Source: Fibrobacterota bacterium (GTDB lineage Bacteria; Fibrobacterota; Fibrobacteria; UBA5070). From it: 64,000 nucleotides of DNA. The notes under the pieces are model-generated. The model did no database searches. It was not told the origin of the DNA and saw nothing but the letters and a program-made list of their open reading frames with translations. Numbering within the stretch: position 1 is the stretch's first letter; every line of letters starts with the position of its first letter. Both the position numbers and the translations under genes were made by a program. Location: NCBI GenBank assembly GCA_016715065.1, contig JADKBN010000031.1, positions 496,001 through 560,000 on the forward strand, in the 5' to 3' direction. Positions 45,521 to 53,637 of this stretch are shown in pieces.

Positions 45521-47761
45521 ATGCCTCCCTTCTATGCAGTGCATGGCGAAAACCACGATATCCTCGAATTCATCGTGGTCTTCAACCACAAGATCGGCGA
45601 TGTGAAGGCCTTCGGGGAGGATTTGGTCGTACGCGGTCATTTCACGGACTACCAGGCGGTGGCCACCATGGGGTGGGGAACCGTGGTGACCTATCCCAAT
45701 ACAGACGATGTGGTGGTGGTCGGTCTGGACAAGGTCAAGGACTCGGGAGGTGTGCCGTACCTCTTGTGCAAGGGCACCTGGAAATCGAAATACACCGCCT
45801 TGGAGATCGGATATCGACCAAAGGGCAAAGCCGAGGGATTCGTCACGATCACGGGACGGATCACCTCCGAGTTCGAGAAGGTGTTCGCTTCGACCGTTCA
45901 GGAGGCGGCCAAGCCGCCCAAGGGGCAAGTGATCTTTCCGCACTTCCATTCCGGGCCAGGAAAATGGGCGGTCTCCCACAATTTCCTCTCCAAATCGAAT
46001 CTGCCGGCAGTGTGTCTTTGGCGAAAGGAGATTCCCGCCCATTTCGAGATGCACAGCCACGTGATGAGCAACCACTGCGCTCCCGTGGTCGGGATCTGGG
46101 AAAAGAGCGGAGCCACCCTGTTCCTGGAGCCCAGCTACGGGACCCAGGACTACATGGCCGATTTCTGGTTTGTGATGGGGGAGGCGGGCGACATCGGTAA
46201 GCGTTCCACCACGGCCATCGCGGCGGAATTCGCCAAGCAGATGGGCGCGGCCAATTTCCAGAAGGTGTTTCCCTATCTGAAGGAGGCGCACACCGCCTCC
46301 GGCACGCTCATGCCCATGGACATGGAGTACATGCACTTCCTGGGCTACTTCGGGATCCCGATCACACGTTGGGCGTACGGCAAGAAGTGGTACTGCTGGA
46401 ACAAGAAGTGGGAGAAGCACACCAACAACACCCCCACCGTCATCGCAAGTCCCTCGATGTACGGTTATGTCCCTCCCACCATCATCCCTCCCGAAACCGA
46501 AACCCCCGCCTCCACCCACGGAGAGACCTGGAGTTTCCTTTCCAAGGACGACGCGAAGGCGTATGTACCCTGGGCAGCGCAACTGGCCGACCACGAACGC
46601 GTCACGAAATCCAGCCTATCGGTGCCACGGGTCTCGAGCCTGCCGTTCTACCACTTCGAACCGCGCCGTCACGCCAACCTCGCGCAGTATCCGGCCGAAA
46701 AGACCCTGCTGGCTCTTTCCATGACCAAGGCGGTCCAGTCGTCCCTCTGGACCCGCACCTCCCTGTTGTTCGGGTACAAGCTCTACACCGCCATGGGATG
46801 GGCGCCCATGGATCCCTACCTCAAGGACGTCCTCCAGCCGTTCTACAAGCAGTGCGAAGCGGACCAGATCCCCATCCTGAACCACTGCACGCCGGTGGGC
46901 TTCTATTCGCACGACCGCAGGTTCTACTTCGATCTGCTCAAGGAACAGGGGCTGGTTTCGGCGACGCCAGCCCGCCATGGGGACGGCTGGCCGAAACAAT
47001 TTCCGTCCACCGTGCCAGGGCCGGATGGAAAGATCCTCGCTCCTTCCACGAAGGAAGACAAGATCTGGTGGTACACGCAGAACTACGTCTCGCCGGACGC
47101 CTGGAAGGCCGTCGCGAAGGCTTATCCCAAGCTGAAGTTCTGCCTGGCCCATTTCGGGGACTCGGCGCATCTGGACGAGGACGGATGGGGGGAGCGGAAG
47201 GTCCGCGAGCCGAAAGGCACTCGCAAGAAGCTGACGATCGCCTTTTCCGGAGCCCAGATCGACCGAGCGAACAGCCACTGGTTCCTGGCCGACCTGATCG
47301 ACCTGGTCCAGCCAACCAACCGGGCCTTCATCGACCTGAGCTACGTCATGCTCAACAAGCGGAACTCCGTGAAGTTCCAGGAATTGTTCGATTGGGCGCG
47401 GATCCACAAACCAATTCTCCTGGAGCGCGTGCTCTGGGGAACGGACTGGCCTCTCTTGGGCAACGAATCGATGGTCAAGGACTACAAGTGGACCAAGGAG
47501 AACATTCTCCACCGCTACGCGCGCGCCTTCCGCGACCAGATTTCGTCGATGCCCGGCGACTTCTTCCTGAGGGTATGCTTCTTGAATCCCATCCAGTACC
47601 TGGGTCTGCATTCGCTGCCTGCCAAGGTGGGGCAGGCGGGTGTGGCCAATCCCTGGCCATGGCTTTCGGAGCTGCCCGAAGCGATCTTCACCGATTTCAC
47701 CGCCGACAAGTTGCGGCTCCTTTACAAGCACGAGAAGTCCCTGGCCCATGCCCTTCCGTAG
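45521..47761 (+). CDS. Amidohydrolase-like (TIM-barrel) protein of the effector island
   Basis: A 746-residue protein. The C-terminal 450 residues carry amidohydrolase-2-type metal-site motifs: MDMEYMHF, LNHCTPVG (His455), CLAHFGDS (His544), FIDLSYV and WGTDWPLLG (Asp642). The order and spacing fit a TIM-barrel hydrolase of amides, esters or decarboxylation substrates; the substrate is unknown. The first 140 residues form a separate unrecognised beta-rich region, and a His/Cys-rich segment (FHSGPGKWAVSH, HFEMHSHVMSNH) lies between. It is coupled to the upstream gene (TGA-C-ATG) and overlaps the following lipoprotein by 14 bp. An enzymatic effector with the downstream lipoprotein as immunity is one reading; a metabolic enzyme is the other. 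Confidence 0.75.
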   Translation: MPPFYAVHGENHDILEFIVVFNHKIGDVKAFGEDLVVRGHFTDYQAVATMGWGTVVTYPNTDDVVVVGLDKVKDSGGVPYLLCKGTWKSKYTALEIGYRPKGKAEGFVTITGRITSEFEKVFASTVQEAAKPPKGQVIFPHFHSGPGKWAVSHNFLSKSNLPAVCLWRKEIPAHFEMHSHVMSNHCAPVVGIWEKSGATLFLEPSYGTQDYMADFWFVMGEAGDIGKRSTTAIAAEFAKQMGAANFQKVFPYLKEAHTASGTLMPMDMEYMHFLGYFGIPITRWAYGKKWYCWNKKWEKHTNNTPTVIASPSMYGYVPPTIIPPETETPASTHGETWSFLSKDDAKAYVPWAAQLADHERVTKSSLSVPRVSSLPFYHFEPRRHANLAQYPAEKTLLALSMTKAVQSSLWTRTSLLFGYKLYTAMGWAPMDPYLKDVLQPFYKQCEADQIPILNHCTPVGFYSHDRRFYFDLLKEQGLVSATPARHGDGWPKQFPSTVPGPDGKILAPSTKEDKIWWYTQNYVSPDAWKAVAKAYPKLKFCLAHFGDSAHLDEDGWGERKVREPKGTRKKLTIAFSGAQIDRANSHWFLADLIDLVQPTNRAFIDLSYVMLNKRNSVKFQELFDWARIHKPILLERVLWGTDWPLLGNESMVKDYKWTKENILHRYARAFRDQISSMPGDFFLRVCFLNPIQYLGLHSLPAKVGQAGVANPWPWLSELPEAIFTDFTADKLRLLYKHEKSLAHALP

Positions 47762-48971
47762 GGCGGTCGCGCTGGCGGCGACATTCGCCGCTCTCACGCT
47801 TCAAACCGGATGCATGCGAGACATCAACATGACAGACCCAGTGTTCCATTCCGCTTCGCTGGCCGAGTTCCAACCGGAGCTGCAATCCATCCGACCCGGG
47901 CTCGCCCCGGACGATTTCCACGCGGTTCCCTCCGCGAGGGAATCGTTCCAGCGGCTGCGCCTGGGGGAATCGGGTCCGGTGGAGGATTTCGTGCCCCTGG
48001 AAGGGTGGCGACTTGATTCCGACTACGATCTGGTGGTGGCCCCGGGAGCGGCATATCTCTTCGAACTGATGGGGATGGCCCGCATCGATCCCTCCGGCCC
48101 CAAGGTCGCCAAGGACCTCTTGCTCGGGGAAGAGGTGGTCACCTTGCGTACGCCGGGGCTTTTGTGGATCGATCCCGCCGATGGATCGCTGTTGGCCTCG
48201 ATGGCGCGAACGCCTTCGGTCGACCAGGCCCAGAATGCCCTGGAAATCCGGCGCTACTCGCCCGACCTGCAGACGAAGGTGGTTTCCAGTTTCCCCATTC
48301 ACAAGGAACTGCTGCCGTTGGGAGATGGCTATGCCGTGGTGCCCGATGGCTCTTACCAAGCGGACCTTCCGGGGTACCAGGTCTTCCGAGCCGATGGCTC
48401 GGTGGTGGCCGGGGTCCTTCCGCGGTTGCTGGATTCAGTCTGGCAGCGTGGTGCCAAGCTGGAGGGGCCTCGAGGCGGTGACTGGCGTCCGGATGGGCTG
48501 TGGGTTCGGAGCTTGAATGCGCGTTGGGGAATCTTCTCCCATCCCGACTACCCCAACGGTCCACCGACGAAAACTTCCATCCTGACCCTCTCCGACCCAC
48601 CCCAGGCGGTGGGGATTCTTTTCCAATCCAAGACGCCCCTTCCCGAACGCATCGAGGATCTCGTGGTGTCGCCCACCCACGATCTGTTCTTCGCCACCGT
48701 CAGGGAGGGAGAGGATTCCCTGCTTCTGTGGATGGGGGTGGTCCGAAAGGAAAAGGACCGTTTCGTTTCCGTAACCTACAGGGTTCGTTCCTTCGCCAAG
48801 GTCCGCGATCTGGTGATTTCGCGCGATGGATCGATCTTGGCGTTGGCCTCGCAATCCGAGGCGGGATGGAGCCTGGAAATGGCTCGCCTGGAAGACATCC
48901 TCACCGACATCAACCGCCGTTACCCCGAAGCCAAGCTCAGCTTGGCCGCGCTCGAATCCGAGGTGAAGTGA
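47748..48971 (+). CDS. Putative lipoprotein with propeller-like repeats 1
   Basis: A 407-residue exported protein. The ATG at 47748 overlaps the amidohydrolase gene by 14 bp and starts a signal (MPFRRAVALAATFAALTLQTGC) with the lipid Cys at residue 22; Gln at -3 makes the lipobox imperfect. Repeats such as DLVISRDGSILALASQ and DLVVSPTHDLFFATV resemble beta-propeller blades. The last 31 residues (MARLEDILTDINRRYPEAKL onward) are identical to those of the next gene except Thr/Ser. Its position directly behind a putative effector makes it a candidate immunity lipoprotein (inference). Confidence 0.65.
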   Translation: MPFRRAVALAATFAALTLQTGCMRDINMTDPVFHSASLAEFQPELQSIRPGLAPDDFHAVPSARESFQRLRLGESGPVEDFVPLEGWRLDSDYDLVVAPGAAYLFELMGMARIDPSGPKVAKDLLLGEEVVTLRTPGLLWIDPADGSLLASMARTPSVDQAQNALEIRRYSPDLQTKVVSSFPIHKELLPLGDGYAVVPDGSYQADLPGYQVFRADGSVVAGVLPRLLDSVWQRGAKLEGPRGGDWRPDGLWVRSLNARWGIFSHPDYPNGPPTKTSILTLSDPPQAVGILFQSKTPLPERIEDLVVSPTHDLFFATVREGEDSLLLWMGVVRKEKDRFVSVTYRVRSFAKVRDLVISRDGSILALASQSEAGWSLEMARLEDILTDINRRYPEAKLSLAALESEVK

Positions 48972-48996
48972 TGGGAAAACCCGCCGCAAGACTCAC
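48879..48996 (+). repeat. 118-bp direct repeat, copy 1
   Basis: Identical to 50102-50219 except one base (A at 48903, T at 50126). It covers the last 31 codons of the lipoprotein gene and the first nine codons of the next gene (GKPAARLT). Confidence 0.95.
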
Positions 48997-50194
48997 GGAT
49001 CTTCTTGGGATACCCATTGGGATCGCGATGAGTATTGTGTCGTTTGGATGTGCGGGGAAAAGAAGTGGCAATTCGCCATTTGTCGTCCAAAAGTTTTCGC
49101 ACTTCAATGCGGAAGGTCAAACCTTTCAGCAAGGGCATGAGGCGGAGGATTTCCAAATTTCCGTTCCAAAAAGTGGCAAGCTGGAGCAGCTGTTTTTGAA
49201 GAATGGAAAAGTCATCTTTGAAAAAGGTGGATTAAAAGGTCGAAGAATCGAGACGAGTTACATTGTTCAGTCGACGCCTAATTTCAAATACTTGTTTTAT
49301 GGAACTGGCGTCTTTTTGCTGAAAAAAGACGGCGAAGAAGTGTTTGAGTATGAGTGGAGCCTAGACCGTAATTTTATTATGCCTATTCATCAAGAAGGTG
49401 ACACAACAACCTTTTTGATGAAAAGAATAACCGACTTCATGATGTCAAACCTTGAGCTGACGGCGTTTTCTCCGGATTCTCGAGCTTCAAAAACGAAATT
49501 ATCGTTGCCCAGAAATGATGCGAATGGCCACTTGGTCATTACGCCAATTGCAGCAGGAATGATTGCGACGCGCTGGAGGCGTTCCGAGAGCGTTCCTGCA
49601 AAGTTCTATGATTTTGAGGGCAAGGAAGCCTTTCACCCTATTGCCGCGGCGATGAATGCAATGCAAACGCAAGGCATCTTCCTATCAGCAGGCGACCCCA
49701 CGTTTCCGGAATATGGGGGGATGTTTCCCAGCAAGACCAAAGACCATTGGGCTGTTTTCAGCTGGCAAGGACTCCCCGGCCATGAAGATGCTCGCCTGTT
49801 CGTGCTGAGTGCCATCGATTCGGCTCAATCCATTCCTGTGAAATGCGAAGGGCATAGCCTGAGGCCGGTAGAATCCCTCCGTGCTGTGATTGTGCATCCA
49901 CGTCTCAACTTGTTTCTGGTTGGGGCCAAGTTGGAAGGTGACGTCACGATATACCTGGGCCATGTCCGCAAGGAGGGTTCGCTCTTTGAGGCCGACATGT
50001 ATCGACTTCAGTCCTTTGAGCAGGTTTCGAGCCCAACCTTCTCCCGCAATGGGCAAGTGTTGTTGTTCGCGACCTCTGAACAGGGTGTGGAAAAGGTGGC
50101 CATGGCTCGCCTGGAAGACATCCTCTCCGACATCAACCGCCGTTACCCCGAAGCCAAGCTCAGCTTGGCCGCGCTCGAATCCGAGGTGAAGTGA
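48971..50194 (+). CDS. Low-GC chimeric lipoprotein 2 flanked by direct repeats
   Basis: A 407-residue protein. The ATG at 48971 (ATGA overlap) gives MGKPAARLTD, which is the exact start of the PAAR protein downstream, followed by a signal-like LLGIPIGIAMSIVSFGC. An internal ATG before SIVSFGC may be the ancestral start. The body is AT-richer than all neighbours. It shares weak propeller-like layout with the preceding lipoprotein and ends in the identical MARLEDIL...SEVK tail supplied by the 118-bp repeat. The simplest reading is an imported orphan lipoprotein or immunity gene captured by recombination between the repeats, which also gave it a PAAR-derived N-terminus. Whether the protein is exported with that N-terminus is unclear. 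Confidence 0.6.
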   Translation: MGKPAARLTDLLGIPIGIAMSIVSFGCAGKRSGNSPFVVQKFSHFNAEGQTFQQGHEAEDFQISVPKSGKLEQLFLKNGKVIFEKGGLKGRRIETSYIVQSTPNFKYLFYGTGVFLLKKDGEEVFEYEWSLDRNFIMPIHQEGDTTTFLMKRITDFMMSNLELTAFSPDSRASKTKLSLPRNDANGHLVITPIAAGMIATRWRRSESVPAKFYDFEGKEAFHPIAAAMNAMQTQGIFLSAGDPTFPEYGGMFPSKTKDHWAVFSWQGLPGHEDARLFVLSAIDSAQSIPVKCEGHSLRPVESLRAVIVHPRLNLFLVGAKLEGDVTIYLGHVRKEGSLFEADMYRLQSFEQVSSPTFSRNGQVLLFATSEQGVEKVAMARLEDILSDINRRYPEAKLSLAALESEVK

Positions 50195-50219
50195 TGGGAA
50201 AACCCGCCGCAAGACTCAC
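50102..50219 (+). repeat. 118-bp direct repeat, copy 2
   Basis: Second copy of the repeat at 48879-48996, spanning the end of the chimeric lipoprotein gene and the start of the true PAAR gene. The two copies lie 1,223 bp apart. Confidence 0.95.
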
Positions 50220-51288
50220 TGACATGACCGCCCACGGGGGCACTGTGATGGGCCCTGGCGTGCCCACGGTCCTGATCGGCAAGTTGCCAGCCGCCACCAT
50301 GGGTGATCAGCACGTCTGCCCCATGGTGACCCCGGGTGTGCCGCCCATCCCCCACGTGGGAGGGCCCATCATCCTGGGAAGCATGGGCGTGATGATCGGG
50401 AAAAAGCCTGCCGCCCGCTTGGGCGACATGGCCATCTGCGTGGGGCCGCCTTCGCAGATCGTGCTCGGATGCTTCACGGTGATGATCGGCGAAACCAGCA
50501 GCGGATCGCAGGCCGGCAGCGCAGGAGCGGCCGCCGCAGCCGCGACCAACGCCCCCAAGGGCCCCAAGGCGATCGAGCCCATCAAGCTCACCAAGGAATC
50601 CAAGTCGCCCACCGAGGCCTACCAGATCAACGCCACGGTCAAGGACAAGGGTGGCCGTCCTATCCTGGGCGTGCCGTACAAGATCGAGGATCCGGATGGC
50701 AAAATCATCCGCGGCAGCACTCCCATGGATGGCAAGATCACCCACAGCGGGTATTCCAAGAAGGGCTCGTTCAAGCTCACGCTGTTGGCCACTGGCGAGG
50801 TGAAAAGTTCCGCCAAGCCCATCGAGATCGGCACCGAAACCACCTTCAGCTGCAAGACCGACGCCGAGGACGGGGCGGAAGGTGAGCTGTACGTGAGTCT
50901 GGTCGCCGAGGACCACACACGCTTCTTCATGGCGACAATTCCCGTCAAGGTGTCCGGGGGCAAGGTGGAAGGCAAGTGGACCCTCGAGGAGGAGCGTTGG
51001 AAAGCCCTTTTCGAGGAACAGACGCAGTCGTTCCATTCGGTGGAGGTGGTCGCCCAAGTGGATGGCGCCTTGGGAATTTCCCCGCAGATCCCGCTGGACA
51101 CCGCCTTCAAGATCGAGATGACCGACCACGAGGGCAAAGCGATGCCCAACCACACGATCGAGGTCAAGCAGCCCAATGGTCAGGTCCACAAGGTGAAGAC
51201 CGACTCCTCCGGCAAGATCAAGCTCAAGGCGGGCGCGGGCGGGGCGGCCAAGTTCGGAAGCCACCCTCCCGAGGAGGATGAGGCATGA
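50194..51288 (+). CDS. PAAR-repeat spike-tip protein with C-terminal beta domain 2
   Basis: A 364-residue protein starting in an ATGA overlap. Residues 1-105 are a PAAR domain closely similar to the one at 31889 (KPAARLTDMTAHGG, PGVPTVLIGKLPAATMGD, HVCP, GSMGVMIGKKPAARLGD, AICVGPP). An Ala-rich linker leads to a domain with a carboxypeptidase-regulatory-like strand (ILGVPYKIEDPDGKI) and then a C-terminal module (IEVKQPNGQVHKVKTDSSG) that recalls the ends of the proteins at 42487 and 44653. It overlaps the M15 peptidase gene by ATGA, so the peptidase is its likely cargo. Confidence 0.9.
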   Translation: MGKPAARLTDMTAHGGTVMGPGVPTVLIGKLPAATMGDQHVCPMVTPGVPPIPHVGGPIILGSMGVMIGKKPAARLGDMAICVGPPSQIVLGCFTVMIGETSSGSQAGSAGAAAAAATNAPKGPKAIEPIKLTKESKSPTEAYQINATVKDKGGRPILGVPYKIEDPDGKIIRGSTPMDGKITHSGYSKKGSFKLTLLATGEVKSSAKPIEIGTETTFSCKTDAEDGAEGELYVSLVAEDHTRFFMATIPVKVSGGKVEGKWTLEEERWKALFEEQTQSFHSVEVVAQVDGALGISPQIPLDTAFKIEMTDHEGKAMPNHTIEVKQPNGQVHKVKTDSSGKIKLKAGAGGAAKFGSHPPEEDEA

Positions 51289-52322
51289 GCGGGGACGCGA
51301 AGAAGGGCGGCGAGGCCAAAGGGAAAAAAGCTCCCACCAAGTTCGAGAAGATGCAAGCCGAACTGGAAGGCTATTTCGCATCGTGGGTGGAGATTGTCCA
51401 ACCGCTCAATCCTTTCCGGATCACGCCGGCGGTGGCCAAACCCGTGGAGCCGGAACCGGGGCTGTTCTCCGGCTTCAAGAAGATCACCAAGGGAAATTCC
51501 GGCTTGGCGGTGGAGGAACTTCGCATCCGGCTGGCCGGGTTCGGGGGAATCCTGCCTGGGACAGAATTTGACGACGCGCTGCTGGGTGCGGTCAAGCGGT
51601 TCGAGAAGGACGTGATGGGCCGTGGAGCGACAGGCCAGGTCGACATGGACTTCGCCAAGGCGCTGGATGCCTTCGCTGCCGCTCACCCGCTTTCGTTCAC
51701 CAAGAAGCTCAAGTGCCCATGCGGAACCTGCGGCGGTTTTGGAAAAGGCCGCCACAAGGACGAATACACCTCCAAGTACGCCGCTTCCAAGAACGAAGCC
51801 GGGCACAAGTACGAATACCCCGGGATCCACCGGTCCTTGCTGTGGGCCTGCCGCAGCCTGATCCACTACGGGTCGGTGATCCACAAGGACAAAATCCGGT
51901 TCATGGCGTTTTCCAGCGGCTACCGCTGCCACGACGACAACAAATTGCATGTCGATCCGAAGACCAAGAAGGCGAGATCGTCCACCAACCACATGGGCAA
52001 GGCCGTGGACCTCAATTTCGAGAGCAAGGTCGGCGACAAATGGGTGCGCGACCCATCCAAGGCCCAGACCTCCACCGACGCCGATGCCATGCGCCAGATC
52101 GCCCAGGACAAGCTGGGTGCACAGGTGAGCTGGAATTCCACCGACAAGTTCGCGCTGGAGCCCGGCGGCAAGGGTGCGGGGCACGCGCCTACGTGGGTGC
52201 ACATGGACGTGCGCACCTGGAACCGCGACGCGTTGGACGATCACTACTTCGTGCAGAATTTGATCGATCTGGACGGCACACCGATGGCCACGCTCCTGGT
52301 GCGGCCGGGGAGTTTCGAATGA
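51285..52322 (+). CDS. M15 family D,D-peptidase with peptidoglycan-binding domain
   Basis: A 345-residue protein without a signal peptide. Residues about 70-130 are a PG_binding_1-type helical domain (GLAVEELRIRLAGFGGILPG, then DALLGAVKRFEKD). A cysteine cluster (CPCGTCGGFGKGRH) follows. The M15 domain carries FSSGYRC, NHMGKAVDL (His236, Asp242) and WVHMDV (His306), the zinc ligands of VanY/zinc D-Ala-D-Ala carboxypeptidases. It would cut peptidoglycan stem peptides. Absence of a Sec signal and ATGA coupling to a PAAR gene argue for a secreted antibacterial effector, not a self-acting cell-wall enzyme. It also overlaps the next gene by ATGA. Confidence 0.85.
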   Translation: MSGDAKKGGEAKGKKAPTKFEKMQAELEGYFASWVEIVQPLNPFRITPAVAKPVEPEPGLFSGFKKITKGNSGLAVEELRIRLAGFGGILPGTEFDDALLGAVKRFEKDVMGRGATGQVDMDFAKALDAFAAAHPLSFTKKLKCPCGTCGGFGKGRHKDEYTSKYAASKNEAGHKYEYPGIHRSLLWACRSLIHYGSVIHKDKIRFMAFSSGYRCHDDNKLHVDPKTKKARSSTNHMGKAVDLNFESKVGDKWVRDPSKAQTSTDADAMRQIAQDKLGAQVSWNSTDKFALEPGGKGAGHAPTWVHMDVRTWNRDALDDHYFVQNLIDLDGTPMATLLVRPGSFE

Positions 52323-53620
52323 GCAAGAAGTCCACCACCCAGAAAAAGCCCAAGGTGATTTCCGGGGTTCCGGAGAAGGTGACGCACGTCCCTCCTCTGA
52401 CCATCAAGAAGCTTGCCGACAAGCTCGTGGAGATCGAGAAGAAGGAAGGCTACCAGATGGCCTTGGTGGCCGTGGAATGCCTGAACTACCAGGAGGTCTG
52501 CAAACTCGCCTGCGACAAGGGCAAGGACAACGACCCCCACTTGATGCCCAGCCGCTTCATGATCCTGTATGGCGCCACGGACGAAGGCCTGAAGAAGAAA
52601 AAGAACCTCGACAAATTCCCGCACGAACTCCACGACGACATCGACGAGGAAATGTCCGTGGAGCGCCTGCGCTACTACCTGGGCCTGATGGGCTACTACC
52701 AGGGCCCCTGGCGCCACCTGGAAGAAGACCAGGACGAAGACGACGATTCCGACGCCGAGGAACACGACATCTCCGCGACCCTGCAGGGGGATTTGTTCGG
52801 GGCGCTGTGCAATTACATAAAGGAGGCGCAGGAGCCGTTTTTGAAGGAAGTCGCGGGCGGGACGTATAAGGCAGGGGCGGATGAATCCTTCTCCGAACTG
52901 GCTGGACGTTACGGAATTCGGAATTGGCGGATCCTTTGGGAAATGAACAAGGGAGCAACGGGAGTCACGTGCGATGTGATCAAGGAAGGTGCGGAGCTCA
53001 AACTTCCGGATTCCACCAAGATTTCTATCCGCGAATGGATGCTCAAAAACAAATGGGATGATCAATATTTGGCGGACAAGGGTTACCAGTATCCGGCCAA
53101 GGTATTGAGCTATACCTTGATGGACATCGAAGGAGAGGTGCTTAAATTCGAAAAAGCCAGGGCGTTCCAGATCTATCTCAAGCACCCTCGGATTGAATTG
53201 CTGGTTGAAGCTGAATTAAAGGCTGGTGATGAAGTTGATTTCTTGATTCCAGATTCTCCCGATCTTGCCGTATGGCTGGAAGGGGAAAACCTCATGTTTT
53301 CAGATGCGGTAGATTGTCGCTTTGAAGACTATGTTGCACAATTCGATCTCCAACTCGAAAAACAACAATCTATGCAGCCCAAAGACAAGGATGTTGTGGC
53401 GGATGATCTTTATGGTCCTCCCAGTGAGGAAGATGACGATTGGTTCCATCTTCCGGATTTCAAACTCCCAAGCTTTGATTTGCCAAAGCTTCCATCGTTT
53501 GATCTGCCCAATTTCCAGCGTCCGGACATCCCCAAAGTGCCGGATGTGCCTTCCATTCCCAGTGCACCAAGCGCGCCCAAAATCCCTGAGGGACTCAAAG
53601 CCCCCAAAAAAATGTTTTAA
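52319..53620 (+). CDS. LysM-like mosaic protein with proline-rich tail
   Basis: A 433-residue protein. The first half is GC-rich and very acidic around residue 140 (EEDQDEDDDSDAEEHD). Residues about 178-225 look like a LysM module (GTYKAGADESFSELAGRYGI, then WRILWEMN and LKLPDS), as in VgrG- or PAAR-linked proteins. From about 53.0 kb the DNA becomes AT-rich. The C-terminus is a repeat of PSFDLPKLPSFDLP-type units with PxxP spacing, ending in basic residues. The change of composition inside one frame suggests that the 3' half was exchanged together with the downstream gene. It may act as the carrier of the 1,168-residue protein. Confidence 0.65.
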   Translation: MSKKSTTQKKPKVISGVPEKVTHVPPLTIKKLADKLVEIEKKEGYQMALVAVECLNYQEVCKLACDKGKDNDPHLMPSRFMILYGATDEGLKKKKNLDKFPHELHDDIDEEMSVERLRYYLGLMGYYQGPWRHLEEDQDEDDDSDAEEHDISATLQGDLFGALCNYIKEAQEPFLKEVAGGTYKAGADESFSELAGRYGIRNWRILWEMNKGATGVTCDVIKEGAELKLPDSTKISIREWMLKNKWDDQYLADKGYQYPAKVLSYTLMDIEGEVLKFEKARAFQIYLKHPRIELLVEAELKAGDEVDFLIPDSPDLAVWLEGENLMFSDAVDCRFEDYVAQFDLQLEKQQSMQPKDKDVVADDLYGPPSEEDDDWFHLPDFKLPSFDLPKLPSFDLPNFQRPDIPKVPDVPSIPSAPSAPKIPEGLKAPKKMF

Positions 53621-53637
53621 GAGGATCAGGAGTCAAA

